Of a stretch of DNA of 64,000 nt, positions 48,673 through 57,899 are shown one piece after another. Below the pieces are notes generated by a model. The model searched no databases and was not told where the DNA came from. It was given only the letters and a program-made list of their open reading frames with translations. The stretch comes from Oharaeibacter diazotrophicus. GTDB lineage: Bacteria > Pseudomonadota > Alphaproteobacteria > Rhizobiales > Pleomorphomonadaceae. How positions within the stretch are numbered: position 1 is the first letter of the stretch; the number at the start of each line of letters is the position of its first letter. Position numbers and translations under genes: made by a program. The DNA lies in contig NZ_SNXY01000007.1 in the NCBI RefSeq assembly GCF_004362745.1, forward strand, positions 310,001 through 374,000. The letters run 5' to 3'.

Positions 48673-49286
48673 CGACCGCCCCCACGGACAGCGGCGCGCC
48701 GCGGCCGCGGCGGCGCGTCGTCGCCTTCCTGCCGCTGATCCTGTTCGTCGCGCTCGCCGCGGTGTTCTATTCGCGCCTCGGTGCCGGCGACCCGTCGGAA
48801 CTGCCGTCGGTGCTGATCGGCAAGCCGGTGCCGACCTTCGACCTGCCGCCGGTCGCCGGCCTGACGCGCGACGGAGCAGCTGTGCCGGGCTTCTCGAGCG
48901 CCGAACTCGCCGGTGGCGGGGTCACGCTCGTCAACGTGTTCGCGTCGTGGTGCGTGCCCTGCCGCGACGAGCATCCGGTGCTGGTCGAACTCGCCAAGGA
49001 CGACCGCTTCCGCCTCGTCGGCCTCAACTACAAGGACGCCGCCGACAACGCGACGCGCTTCCTCGGGGCCCTCGGCAACCCCTATGCCGCCGTCGGCGCC
49101 GACGAGCGCGGCCGCGTCGGCATCGACTGGGGCGTCTACGGCGTGCCGGAGACCTTCGTCGTCGCCCCCGACGGCACCATCGCCTACAAGCACGTCGGCC
49201 CGCTGACGCCGGAGAGTGTGCGCACCGTGCTGCTGCCCGAGGTCGAGAAGGCGCTGGCCAAGGCCGCGCCGAAGCCGGCCGGCTGA
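48669..49286 (+). CDS. ccmG: Thiol:disulphide interchange protein CcmG (DsbE)
   Basis: 205 residues. N-terminal anchor ~16-36 and a periplasmic thioredoxin domain with the active site W94-C95-V-P-C98 (FASWCVPCRDEHP), GVYGVPETFVV (cis-Pro). It keeps apocytochrome cysteines reduced for haem attachment. ATGA overlap with ccmD. Confidence 0.96.
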   Translation: MTTAPTDSGAPRPRRRVVAFLPLILFVALAAVFYSRLGAGDPSELPSVLIGKPVPTFDLPPVAGLTRDGAAVPGFSSAELAGGGVTLVNVFASWCVPCRDEHPVLVELAKDDRFRLVGLNYKDAADNATRFLGALGNPYAAVGADERGRVGIDWGVYGVPETFVVAPDGTIAYKHVGPLTPESVRTVLLPEVEKALAKAAPKPAG

Positions 49287-49314
49287 TCCTTCCCGGCTGC
49301 GTCCGAAAGGGCCT

Positions 49315-49361
49315 CCTGCACCGCGGTCGGGCGCTGTCGGCGGCAGCCGATGCGGTGCAGG
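49315..49361. terminator. Long-stem hairpin between convergent ccmG and mmcQ-like gene
   Basis: CCTGCACCGC (49315-49324) pairs with GCGGTGCAGG (49352-49361), with a smaller inner stem (GCTG/CAGC). Likely bidirectional. Confidence 0.55.
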
Positions 49362-49377
49362 CGTCGACCGCGCCTTT

Positions 49378-49701
49378 TCACCCGCCGCGGAGCCGCTTCG
49401 GTGCGACGTTGTTCCAGGCACGGCGGAGGAGGTCGGCGATCAGCGTCTCGTCGGCGTCGGCGAGGTGGACGACCGTCCAGCCCTTGCGGCCCCAGGCGCC
49501 GGTCGCCGGGGCGATCAGGTCCGGTTCGGCCGCCATCGTGAAGGCCTGCTCCTCGGGCGTTAGTTTCACCACCGCGCGGGCGTCGTCGGGCAGGCTCGCG
49601 AAGATCTTGTCGCGCACCCGGAAGTCGGCCTTGCCGAAGTGCGACTTCTCCTCGGCCTCCGGCAGGGCGAGTGCGAGGCGGCGGAGGTCGTCGCCGGTCA
49701 C
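49378..49701 (-). CDS. MmcQ/YjbR-family protein
   Basis: 107 residues from GTG 49701, overlapping the stop of yggS. ALALPEAEEKSHFGKADFRVRDKIFASL and the C-terminal GWTVVHLADADETLIADLLRRAWNNVAPKRL are the family hallmarks (a CyaY-like fold proposed to bind DNA or other partners; function unclear). Translation is probably coupled to yggS. Confidence 0.85.
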   Translation of the reverse strand: MTGDDLRRLALALPEAEEKSHFGKADFRVRDKIFASLPDDARAVVKLTPEEQAFTMAAEPDLIAPATGAWGRKGWTVVHLADADETLIADLLRRAWNNVAPKRLRGG

Positions 49702-50384
49702 GACGGCTGCTCCGCGGCCGGCCTCGGCCGAACGCCGAAGACGGCGCTGCCGACGCGGACGTGGGTGGCGCCGTGGGCGATCGCGGTCTCGAAGTCGCCG
49801 GACATGCCCATGGATCGCCACGCGACGCCGGCGCGGCCGGCGAGTTCGTCGAGGAGGGCGAAGTGCAGCGCCGGGTTCTCGTCGACAGGCGGGATGCACA
49901 TCAGCCCGGCGATGGCGAGCCCGTGGACGTCGCGGCAGCGGGCGACGAAGTCGACCGCCTCGGCGGGCGGGATGCCGGCCTTCTGCGGCTCCTCGCCGGT
50001 ATTGACCTGGACGAGCAGCTTTGGCGCCCGGCCCTGCCGGGTCATCTCGGCGGCGAGCGCCGCGGCGATCTTGTCGCGGTCGACGGTGTGGATCACGTCG
50101 AACAGTGCGACCGCCTCGCGGGCCTTGTTGGACTGCAACGGCCCGATCAGGTGCAGCTCGAGACCCGCCGTCTCCGCCTTCAGGGCCGGGAACTTGCCCT
50201 CGGCCTCCTGGACGCGGTTCTCGCCGAACACGCGCTGTCCCGCGGCGATCGCGGCGCGGACGTCGTCGGCGGGGAAGGTCTTCGACACCGCCACCAGGGT
50301 CGCCGACCCGGCGGGGCGCCCGGCGGCGCGCTCGGCCGCGGCGATCCGGTCGCGGATCTCGGCGAGGTTGGCGGCGACGGTCAT
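49698..50384 (-). CDS. YggS/PROSC-family PLP-binding protein (pyridoxal phosphate homeostasis)
   Basis: 228 residues from ATG 50384, SD AGGAGG ~7 nt upstream. TIM-barrel that carries PLP on K35 (VAVSKTFPADD); HLIGPLQSNKAR and SMGMSGDFETAIAHGATHVRVGSAVFG (phosphate-binding loop) are conserved. The family has no enzymatic activity but controls PLP levels. Co-transcribed with the MmcQ-like gene. Confidence 0.95.
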   Translation of the reverse strand: MTVAANLAEIRDRIAAAERAAGRPAGSATLVAVSKTFPADDVRAAIAAGQRVFGENRVQEAEGKFPALKAETAGLELHLIGPLQSNKAREAVALFDVIHTVDRDKIAAALAAEMTRQGRAPKLLVQVNTGEEPQKAGIPPAEAVDFVARCRDVHGLAIAGLMCIPPVDENPALHFALLDELAGRAGVAWRSMGMSGDFETAIAHGATHVRVGSAVFGVRPRPAAEQPS

Positions 50385-50784
50385 CGGGTCCTCCTGGCGC
50401 ATGGGGCGGTTCGTCGACGGGGAGATCGCACCCGTACGCCGCTGTCAAGGCCGCGGCGCGACGGGCTGGCCGTCGGCCTTGACTTCCGCGGCATCTTTCC
50501 GCATGAGATGCGCCGTTCGAGAGGGTTCGTGTCGTGCCGTCCGCCAGCCGCCAGATGATCGTCGCCTCCGCCGCCCGGGTCCGCTCGGCGGTCGCGCGCG
50601 CCATGGCGACGGGGACGAAAACGACGACGACCACGTGATCGACGCTCTCTCGCCCCGCATCGTCCTCCTCGGGGTTCGAGGGGGCGGACGGCGAGCCCCT
50701 CGGATCCTTTGCCAAGGCAACCCGACGACCGGCCGCTGACGGAAACGACGAGCGGGGGACGGTCGAGGACGAGGAAGAGATCCG
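50385..50784. other. 400-bp intergenic region between yggS and asd with a 10-bp inverted repeat
   Basis: GTCAAGGCCG (50444-50453) and CGGCCTTGAC (50474-50483) are inverse copies, 20 bp apart. Open frames here are of compositional origin. Promoters for the divergent yggS and asd genes must lie in it, but none is clear. I see no gene. Confidence 0.4.
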
Positions 50785-51816
50785 ATGGGCTACAAGGTCG
50801 CCGTAGTCGGCGCCACGGGCAACGTGGGCCGCGAAATGCTCGAAATCCTGGCCGAACGCGGCTTTCCCGCCGACGAGGTGCTCGCGGTCGCCTCGCGGCG
50901 CAGCCAGGGCACCGAGGTCTCCTACGGCGACAAGACGCTGAAGGTGAAGGCGCTCGAGACCGTCGACTTCTCGCAGTACGACATCTGCCTGATGTCGGCG
51001 GGCGGGGCGATCTCGAAGGAATGGTCGCCGAAGATCGGCGCCGCCGGCTGCGTCGTCATCGACAATTCGTCGGCTTGGCGCATGGACCCGGACGTGCCGC
51101 TGATCGTCCCCGAGGTCAACGCCGACGCCGTCGCCGGCTTCGCCAAGAAGAACATCATCGCCAACCCGAACTGCTCGACCGCGCAGCTCGTGGTGGCGCT
51201 GAAGCCGCTGCACGAGCGCGCCACCATCAAGCGCGTCGTCGTCGCCACCTACCAGTCCGTCTCCGGCGCCGGCAAGGACGCCATGGACGAGCTGTTCAGC
51301 CAGACCCGCGCCATCTTCGTCAACGATCCCGTGGAGCCGCAGAAGTTCCCGAAGCGGATCGCCTTCAACCTGATCCCCCAGATCGACGTGTTCATGGAGG
51401 ACGGGTTCACGAAGGAAGAGTGGAAGATGACGGCCGAGACCAAGAAGATCCTCGACCCGAAGATCAAGCTGACGGCGACTTGCGTGCGCGTGCCGGTGTT
51501 CGTCTCGCACTCGGAAGCCGTCAACATCGAGTTCGAGAACCCGATCTCGGCCGACGAGGCCCGTTCGATCCTGCGCGAGGCGCCCGGCTGCCTCGTGGTC
51601 GACAAGCACGAGCCCGGCGGCTACGTCACGCCCTACGAGGCGACCGGCGAGGACGCGACCTACATCAGCCGCATCCGCGAGGACATCACGGTCGAGAACG
51701 GCCTGTCGATGTGGATCGTCGCCGACAACCTGCGCAAGGGCGCCGCGCTGAACGCCGTCCAGATCGCGGAGGTCCTGGTCAACCGCGGCCTGATCGGCGA
51801 CCGCGCCGCCGCCTGA
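50785..51816 (+). CDS. asd: Aspartate-semialdehyde dehydrogenase
   Basis: 343 residues. It makes aspartate semialdehyde, the branch point to lysine/DAP, threonine and methionine. Rossmann motif VVGATGNVGREML, catalytic Cys C130 in ANPNCSTAQL, and VRVPVFVSHSEAV with the active-site His. [11 protein letters not shown] before ATG 50785. Two hairpins at 51854-51950 separate it from the convergent hemA. Confidence 0.97.
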   Translation: MGYKVAVVGATGNVGREMLEILAERGFPADEVLAVASRRSQGTEVSYGDKTLKVKALETVDFSQYDICLMSAGGAISKEWSPKIGAAGCVVIDNSSAWRMDPDVPLIVPEVNADAVAGFAKKNIIANPNCSTAQLVVALKPLHERATIKRVVVATYQSVSGAGKDAMDELFSQTRAIFVNDPVEPQKFPKRIAFNLIPQIDVFMEDGFTKEEWKMTAETKKILDPKIKLTATCVRVPVFVSHSEAVNIEFENPISADEARSILREAPGCLVVDKHEPGGYVTPYEATGEDATYISRIREDITVENGLSMWIVADNLRKGAALNAVQIAEVLVNRGLIGDRAAA

Positions 51817-51853
51817 CGCGGCGCGACGCGCGACGCTCTACGACTTTCGGTAC

Positions 51854-51875
51854 GGGCGGTCCCTCGGGACCGCCC
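51854..51875 (+). terminator. Terminator hairpin after asd
   Basis: GGGCGGTCCC (51854-51863) and GGGACCGCCC (51866-51875), followed by GTCGTCGTTT. Confidence 0.7.
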
Positions 51876-51920
51876 GTCGTCGTTTCGGCAGAGGGGATCG
51901 GCCCGGGACCGGAAAACGAA

Positions 51921-51950
51921 AGAGGCGGGCCCCCGCAAGGACCCGCCTCT
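51921..51950 (-). terminator. Terminator hairpin after hemA
   Basis: AGAGGCGGG (51921-51929) and CCCGCCTCT (51942-51950); on the minus strand it lies 27 nt beyond the hemA stop and is followed by TTTCG. Confidence 0.68.
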
Positions 51951-51976
51951 CGTAGGTCGGTCGCTCGTCCGGCGGC

Positions 51977-53248
51977 TCAGCCGCCGGCGGCGCGGAAGAT
52001 CTGGGGGCGGACGACCGTGTCGTCGGCCATCGGCTGCGGGGTCGAGAAGGGCAGGCCGAGGGTCTGCCAGACGTCGACCAGTGCTTCGGCGAGATGGTCG
52101 ATCAGGCCGTCGTGGTGGAACGGCGTCGGCGTGATGCGCAGGCGCTCGGTGCCGCGCGGCACGGTCGGGTAGTTGATCGGCTGGATGTAGATGCCGTGCT
52201 TCTCGAGCAGGATGTCGGTGGCCTGCTTGCAAAGGTCGGGGTTGCCGACCAGCAGCGGGACGATGTGCGTCTCGGACGGCATCACCGGCAGGCCGCGCGC
52301 CTTCAGCACCGCCTTGGTGCGGGCGGACTGGCGCTGGTGCGCCTCGCGCTCGACCGAACTCTGCTTGAGGTGGCGGATCGAGGCGGTGGCGGCGGCGCAG
52401 AGGCCGGGCGGCAGCGCGGTGGTGAAGATGAAGCCCGGCGCGTAGGAGCGCACCGAGTCGACCACGGCGGCCTTGCCGGTGACGTAGCCGCCCATCACGC
52501 CGAAGCCCTTGGCGAGGGTGCCCTCGATGACGTCGATGCGGTCCATCACGCCGTCGCGCTCGCAGATGCCGGCGCCGCGCGGGCCGTACATGCCGACGGC
52601 GTGGACCTCGTCGATGTAGGTGAAGGCGTTGTACTTGTCGGCGAGGTCGGCGATCGCCTCGATCGGCGCGACGTCGCCGTCCATCGAGTAGACCGACTCG
52701 AACACAACCAGCTTGGCGCGCTCGCGGCCGGCGGCCTTGAGCAGGTCCTCGAGGTGGCCGAGGTCGTTGTGGCGCCAGACCTGCTTGGCGACGCCGGAGG
52801 AGCGCACGCCGTGGATCATCGAGGCGTGGTTGAGCTGGTCGGAGAGGATCAGGCAGTCCGGCAGCAGCTTGGCGATCGTCGAAATCGCCGCCTCGTTGGA
52901 GATGTAGCCGGAGGTGAAGATCAGCGCCGCCTCCTTGCCGTGGAGGTCGGCGAGCTCGGCCTCGAGCTCGACCAGCGGATGGTTGGTGCCTGAGATGTTG
53001 CGCGTGCCGCCGGCGCCGGCGCCCATGCGCTGTGCCGCCTCGCACATGGCGCCGATCACGGACGGGTGCTGGCCCATGCCGAGATAGTCGTTGGAGCACC
53101 AGACCGTGATCTCGCGCGTGTCGCCCTCGCGGCGCCACAGCGCGACCGGGAAGCGTCCGGCGATGCGCTCGAGATCGGCGAACACCCGGTACCGCTTCTC
53201 GGCCTGGAGCGCCCGCACCGCATCGTCGAAGAAGGTGTCATAGTCCAT
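51977..53248 (-). CDS. hemA: 5-aminolevulinate synthase
   Basis: 423 residues from ATG 53248 ([20 protein letters not shown]). It condenses glycine with succinyl-CoA, the first haem/tetrapyrrole step in alphaproteobacteria. Landmarks: [42 protein letters not shown], and PLP-lysine K247 in [11 protein letters not shown]. The perfect FNR/FixK box at 53389-53402, ~147 bp before the start, suggests low-oxygen control along with hemN and the oxidase. Confidence 0.97.
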   Translation of the reverse strand: MDYDTFFDDAVRALQAEKRYRVFADLERIAGRFPVALWRREGDTREITVWCSNDYLGMGQHPSVIGAMCEAAQRMGAGAGGTRNISGTNHPLVELEAELADLHGKEAALIFTSGYISNEAAISTIAKLLPDCLILSDQLNHASMIHGVRSSGVAKQVWRHNDLGHLEDLLKAAGRERAKLVVFESVYSMDGDVAPIEAIADLADKYNAFTYIDEVHAVGMYGPRGAGICERDGVMDRIDVIEGTLAKGFGVMGGYVTGKAAVVDSVRSYAPGFIFTTALPPGLCAAATASIRHLKQSSVEREAHQRQSARTKAVLKARGLPVMPSETHIVPLLVGNPDLCKQATDILLEKHGIYIQPINYPTVPRGTERLRITPTPFHHDGLIDHLAEALVDVWQTLGLPFSTPQPMADDTVVRPQIFRAAGG

Positions 53249-53388
53249 GATCAGATCCGATGCCTCCTCGGTCGCGACCACCTTATAGCCGCGCCGGCCC
53301 TCTGTCGAAAGCCGTTTCGCCGCGCCTCGCCCCGTCCGTCCGGGCGGATGCGACGTCGCGACACTGCCGCCGCGTCGCCGGCCCGTCG

Positions 53389-53402
53389 TTGATCGGGATC
53401 AA
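53389..53402 (-). promoter_or_regulatory. FNR/FixK box upstream of hemA (TTGATCGGGATCAA)
   Basis: Perfect TTGAT-N4-ATCAA. The 380-bp gap 53249-53628 carries no gene. The box could also affect the divergent response-regulator gene 227 bp away, but hemA is nearer. Confidence 0.9.
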
Positions 53403-53628
53403 TCGCGGCGCTCTCCGTCGTCGCTCCGATCCCGGTCCGGTGCCGCCCCCGCATGGTCGTCGTCCAAGCGATCGATACCCCCGGACGAGGGGGCGGCGCT
53501 GTCCCCTTCGTTACACCGGCGAAGCCGTCGCCGAGCTGACGTCGGCGAACGTGGCGACTTCTCCGGACCGGTTCAACCTGATCTTCATCTTTCCCGCCGA
53601 AGGTCGAACCGAACGAGGAGTGCGGCCG

Positions 53629-54144
53629 GTGCAGCTCGACCTGTCCTCCCTGACCTTCCTGGTCGTGGAAGATAGCGCCTACATGAGGACGATCCTGCGT
53701 ACGATGCTCCAGGGCTTCGGCGCCCGCCGCATCGTGGAGGCCGAAGACGGCGCCTCGGGCCTCGAGGCGATGGACCGCGCCAACCCGGACATCCTGATCC
53801 TCGACTGGGTGATGCCGATCCTCGACGGCGCCGACATGGTGCGCATGATCCGCGTGCCGACCAACCCGTTCGCCTACATCCCGATCATCATGGTGACCGG
53901 CCACACGGAGCGCAGCCGGATCATCGAGGCGCGCCGGCTCGGCATCCACGAGCTGCTCTGCAAGCCGATCTCGGCGAAGTCGCTCTACCAGCGCATCCAG
54001 AGCGTCATCCTCGCCCCGCGCGACTTCGTGAAGACGCCGACCTATTTCGGTCCGGCCCCGCGCGAGGTGCGCAACCGCCAGAACATCTGGCAGACCAAGC
54101 CCGGCGAGGCCGCCTCGGCGAAGGAAACCGCGCAGGTCGCCTGA
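53629..54144 (+). CDS. CheY-like response regulator with a short C-terminal extension
   Basis: 171 residues from GTG 53629 (MQLDLSSLTFLVVEDSAYMR), preceded by GAGGAG ~8 nt away; the open frame to 53260 crosses the FNR box. Receiver set: VVEDS (E14, D15), phospho-acceptor D59 in LILDWVMPILDG, T in MVTGHTERS and K in LLCKPISAK. The ~45-residue tail (PTYFGPAPREVRNRQNIW) is typical of a receiver group widespread in alphaproteobacteria with no known output. Orphan. Confidence 0.88.
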   Translation: MQLDLSSLTFLVVEDSAYMRTILRTMLQGFGARRIVEAEDGASGLEAMDRANPDILILDWVMPILDGADMVRMIRVPTNPFAYIPIIMVTGHTERSRIIEARRLGIHELLCKPISAKSLYQRIQSVILAPRDFVKTPTYFGPAPREVRNRQNIWQTKPGEAASAKETAQVA

Positions 54145-54369
54145 GGCCGCGCGCGGTTCCGGACCTCGACCGTCCATTGCCGTTTCCGGGAGCCGATCCC
54201 GGCGCGGGTATCCCTCTCGTCACGATCGTTTCGGCCGCGTGCCCCTCCGGCGGGACGCGACTGAAACCTTGTGGCGCCATGAAACGTTGAAGAAGGGCGA
54301 GCGGCACCGGCGTCTTAGCCGCCGGGCAGACCGTAAGGGCTCCGCGACGACCGCAGGAGGATGGTTCAG

Positions 54370-54711
54370 ATGTTCGACAAGGCCCGCATCTTCGGCTTCG
54401 CCGCCATTGCGCTCGCCGCCTTCGGCACGGCCACCGGCATCGCCGCCATCTCCCGTTCGGACGACATCGCCCAGCCGCGCTACGCCGACCTCGTCTACGC
54501 CACGCCGAAGGCGGTCGCCTCGGTGGCCGCCGGCGCCGGCTGCGCCGTCGACCTCGTCGACGGTTCGATCGCCGGTCCGGGCTTCGCCCTCACCGTCGCC
54601 AACGGCGAGACCGTCGACTTGGACACCCCGGGTTCCGGCGGTTTCTCCATCGCCTGCGGCGGCAACGCCGCGGCGTCGGCTCCCACCCCGGCCGTCGCCG
54701 CGCTCGACTGA
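54370..54711 (+). CDS. Small exported protein of unknown function
   Basis: 113 residues from ATG 54370 (MFDKARIFGFAAIALAAFGT); AGGAGG at 54355-54360 is 9 nt away, while ATG 54361 abuts it. Signal peptide or anchor ~7-29. The mature part has two Cys (GAGCAVDLVD, FSIACGGN), which may form a disulphide in a small beta-sandwich. No relation to the four-gene array is visible. Strong terminator follows. Confidence 0.78.
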   Translation: MFDKARIFGFAAIALAAFGTATGIAAISRSDDIAQPRYADLVYATPKAVASVAAGAGCAVDLVDGSIAGPGFALTVANGETVDLDTPGSGGFSIACGGNAAASAPTPAVAALD

Positions 54712-54769
54712 CACGACCTCCGACTCGTTCCCGCTCTCTCTCCCCTGACGTCCAGACTCTCCCCGACTT

Positions 54770-54805
54770 CGCCCGGCGCTCCCCTCGCGCCGGGCGTTCT
54801 TTTTC
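54770..54805 (+). terminator. Intrinsic terminator after the small exported protein
   Basis: CGCCCGGCGC (54770-54779) and GCGCCGGGCG (54787-54796) followed by TTCTTTTTC. The T tract touches the stop codon of the convergent RND gene. Confidence 0.9.
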
Positions 54806-57800
54806 ATTCGGCCGGGTGGGGCAGGGCGGTGCCGTGGCCGTTCGACGCGTGCGCGGCGGTGTCCTCGCCGACCGCGTGGTCGGCGTGGGAGAGCAGGGTG
54901 TAGAACATCGGCACCACGAACAGGGTGAAGAGGGTGCCGACCGACATGCCGGTGGCGATCACGAGGCCGATCGAGTAGCGCGCGGCGGCGCCGGCGCCGT
55001 CGGCGGTGATCAGCGGGATGACGCCGAGCACCATGGCGGCCGTGGTCATCAGGATCGGCCGGAGGCGCACCTTGGCCGCCTCGACGATCGCCTCGCGCTT
55101 GCCGAGGCCGCGGGTCTCGCGCAGGCCGTTGGCGAACTCCACCATCAGGATGCCATGCTTGGTGATCAGCCCGACCAGGGTGATCAGGCCGACCTGGGTG
55201 TAAATGTTCAGCGTCCCGAGGCCGATGTTGAGCGGCACGATCGCGCCGAAGATCGACAGCGGTACCGACATCATGATGATGAACGGATCGCGGAAGCTCT
55301 CGAACTGGGCGGCGAGCACGAGGTAGATCACCAGCACGGCGAGGCCGAAGGCGATCAGCAGGGTGTTGCCGGCCTCGAGTTCGAGACGCGACTGGCCGGC
55401 GTATTCCAGGAAGTAGCCGTCCGGCATCACCTCGCGGGCGATCTGCTGGATCGTCGCCAGCGCGTCGCCGGTGGTGACGCCCGGCTGCGGCAGCGCCGAG
55501 ATGGTCGCCGAGTTCAGCTGGTTGAACTGCTCGATCGCCGGCGCCGACGCCTGGGTGGTGACGGACACCACCGAGGACAGCGGCACCATCTCGCCGGACT
55601 GGCTGCGCACGAAGAAGGCGCCGAGGCTCTCCGGGTTCATGCGGTCCGAGCGCCGGACCTGCGGAATGATGTCGTAGGCGCGGGCGTCGCGGTCGAATTT
55701 CGACACCGAACTCTCGCCGACCAGGATGTTCAGCGTGTTGCCGATGTCGGCGATCGAGACGCCGAGGGCGGCGGCGCGGTCGCGGTCGATCAGGACGCGC
55801 ACCTGCGGCGTCTCGAAGGAGAGCGAATCCTGCACCACGATGAACCGGCCGGCCCCCATGGCGCGCTTCTTGATCTCCTCGGCGACCTCGTAGACCCGGG
55901 CCGCGTCGGCGGTCGACTGCACCACCACCTGGACCGGCAGGCCGCCGCCCGAGCCCGGCAGCGAGGGGATCGAGAACACGAAGCCCTGCAGGCCGGTGGA
56001 CTTGCCGACGATCGCCTGCAGGTCCGGCTGGATCTGCTGCTGCGAGCGCTCGCGCTCGGCCCAGGGCTTCATCACGAAGCCGACGAAGCCGGACGTGGCG
56101 CTGTCGCCGCCGACCACCTGGAAGCGGGCGGCGAGCTCGGGGATCGACTTGGTCTGTTCGTCGATCTGATCGGCATAGTACGCGGTGTATTCGCTGGTGG
56201 CGTAGGCCGGGGCGTTGACGACGGAGAACAGCGCGCCCTGGTCCTCCTCGGGGGCGAGTTCGGTGGTGGTGTTGACGAACAGGAAGCCGGTGGTGGCGAG
56301 CAGCACCGCGACCACCAGCAAGGTCACCGGCCGGAACGACAGCGAACCGTCGAGCCGGCGGCCGTACCAGCCGGCGAGGCCGTCGAAGGTGCGGTCGACG
56401 AAGCCGGCGAACCCGCCCTGGTGGCCGGACTTCAGCAGCCGCGCCGACATCATCGGCGACAGCGTCACCGCCACGAAGCCGGACAGGATCACCGCGCCGG
56501 CGAGCGTGAAGGCGAACTCCCGGAACAGCGAACCGGTGAGGCCCTGGGTGAAGCCGATCGGGGCGTAGACCGCGGCGAGCGTGATGGTCATCGCCACGAC
56601 CGGGCCGAAGATCTCGCGCATTCCGACGATCGCGGCGTCGAGCGGTTTCAGGCCCTCCTCGATGTGGCGGTGGATGTTCTCCACCACGACGATGGCGTCG
56701 TCGACCACGAGGCCGATGGCGAGCACCATGGCGAGCAGCGTCAGCGTGTTCAGCGAATAGTCGAGGCCGTAGAGGAAGAAGCAGACGCCGACCAGCGACA
56801 GCGGAATGGTGACGATCGGGATCACCACCGAGCGGAACGAGCCGAGGAACAGCAGGATCACCAGGATGACGATCGCGACCGCCTCGCCGATGGTCTTGAA
56901 CACCTCCTCGATCGAAGCCGAGATCGCGACCGTGCTGTCGTAGACGAGCTCGATCCTCGTGCCCTCGGGCAGCGTCTCCTGCACCGCCGGCAGCGCGGTG
57001 CGCACGGCGGAGGCGACGTCGAGCGGGTTGGCCGCCGGCGTCGGGTACACGCCGAGGAACACGCCCTGCAGGCCGTTGAAGCGGACGTGGGTCTCCTCGT
57101 TCTCGGCGCCGAGTTCGACGTCGGCGACGTCGCGCAGGCGCACGACCTCGTCGCCGTCCGAGCGGATCGGCAACGCACCGAAGGCCTCGGGGGTCTGCAG
57201 CGTGGTCTCGGTTTCGATCGCGTAGGCGACGTACTGGTTCTTGGTGCTGCCCGGCGCCGACAGGAAGTTGGCGTTGCGGATCGCGGTCAGCACGTCGGTC
57301 GCCGTCGCCCCGCGCGAGGCGAGGCGGACCGGGTCGATCCAGACGCGCATGGCGAATTCCTGGCCGCCGAGGATCTGGGCGTCGGCGACGCCCTCCACCG
57401 TGGCGAGGCGCGGCTGGATCACGCGGGTGATGAACTCGGTGATCTCGCGCGCGTTCATCACCTCGCTCTGGACCGCGAGATACATCAGCGCGAACTGCTG
57501 GCCGGTGCCCTTGACGATGACCGGGTCGTCGGCCTCGCTCGGCAGCTGGCCGCGGACCTGCTGGACCTTGGAGATCACCTCGGTCAGCGCCGCGTTCGGG
57601 TCGGTGTTGAGGCGCATGTGCACCTGCACCTGGCTCGCCGACTGGCGCGACGACGACGTCACGTAGTCGACGCCCTCGGCCGAGGACACCGCCTTGGCGA
57701 CCGGCGTGGTGATGAAGCCCTGGATCAGGTCGGGCGAGGCACCGGCGTAGGTCGTGGTGACGGTGATCACCGTCTCCTCGACCTTGGGATACTGCCGGAT

Positions 57801-57899
57801 CGCCATGTTGAGGATGCCCTGCGCGCCGACGAGCAGGATCATCAGGGCGACGACGGTGGAAAGCACCGGCCGCCGGATGAAGATCTCGGAGAAGTTCAC
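54804..57899 (-). CDS. RND efflux permease (AcrB/HAE1 type)
   Basis: 1031 residues from GTG 57899 (MNFSEIFIRRPVLSTVVALMI), a full 12-helix RND pump with two large periplasmic loops. The TM4 Asp pair of the proton relay is present in GLVVDDAIVVVENIHRHIEEG. The family exports hydrophobic compounds with an adaptor and TolC. The start overlaps the adaptor stop (GTGA). No outer-membrane factor gene is adjacent. Confidence 0.96.
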   Translation of the reverse strand: MNFSEIFIRRPVLSTVVALMILLVGAQGILNMAIRQYPKVEETVITVTTTYAGASPDLIQGFITTPVAKAVSSAEGVDYVTSSSRQSASQVQVHMRLNTDPNAALTEVISKVQQVRGQLPSEADDPVIVKGTGQQFALMYLAVQSEVMNAREITEFITRVIQPRLATVEGVADAQILGGQEFAMRVWIDPVRLASRGATATDVLTAIRNANFLSAPGSTKNQYVAYAIETETTLQTPEAFGALPIRSDGDEVVRLRDVADVELGAENEETHVRFNGLQGVFLGVYPTPAANPLDVASAVRTALPAVQETLPEGTRIELVYDSTVAISASIEEVFKTIGEAVAIVILVILLFLGSFRSVVIPIVTIPLSLVGVCFFLYGLDYSLNTLTLLAMVLAIGLVVDDAIVVVENIHRHIEEGLKPLDAAIVGMREIFGPVVAMTITLAAVYAPIGFTQGLTGSLFREFAFTLAGAVILSGFVAVTLSPMMSARLLKSGHQGGFAGFVDRTFDGLAGWYGRRLDGSLSFRPVTLLVVAVLLATTGFLFVNTTTELAPEEDQGALFSVVNAPAYATSEYTAYYADQIDEQTKSIPELAARFQVVGGDSATSGFVGFVMKPWAERERSQQQIQPDLQAIVGKSTGLQGFVFSIPSLPGSGGGLPVQVVVQSTADAARVYEVAEEIKKRAMGAGRFIVVQDSLSFETPQVRVLIDRDRAAALGVSIADIGNTLNILVGESSVSKFDRDARAYDIIPQVRRSDRMNPESLGAFFVRSQSGEMVPLSSVVSVTTQASAPAIEQFNQLNSATISALPQPGVTTGDALATIQQIAREVMPDGYFLEYAGQSRLELEAGNTLLIAFGLAVLVIYLVLAAQFESFRDPFIIMMSVPLSIFGAIVPLNIGLGTLNIYTQVGLITLVGLITKHGILMVEFANGLRETRGLGKREAIVEAAKVRLRPILMTTAAMVLGVIPLITADGAGAAARYSIGLVIATGMSVGTLFTLFVVPMFYTLLSHADHAVGEDTAAHASNGHGTALPHPAE

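Noticed and set aside
50444-50483. Inverted repeat GTCAAGGCCG / CGGCCTTGAC considered as a FixK-type site
   Set aside because: The GTCAA/TTGAC halves point outward and are far apart (20-bp spacer), unlike the TTGA-N6-TCAA order of real boxes.
50445-50720. Minus-strand frame of 91 codons in the yggS-asd gap
   Set aside because: Arg/Pro/Ser-rich, no SD, no fold; compositional open frame.
54355-54363. ATG 54361 as the start of the small exported protein
   Set aside because: It abuts the AGGAGG ribosome site with no spacing; ATG 54370 has the normal 9-nt spacing and gives a normal signal peptide.
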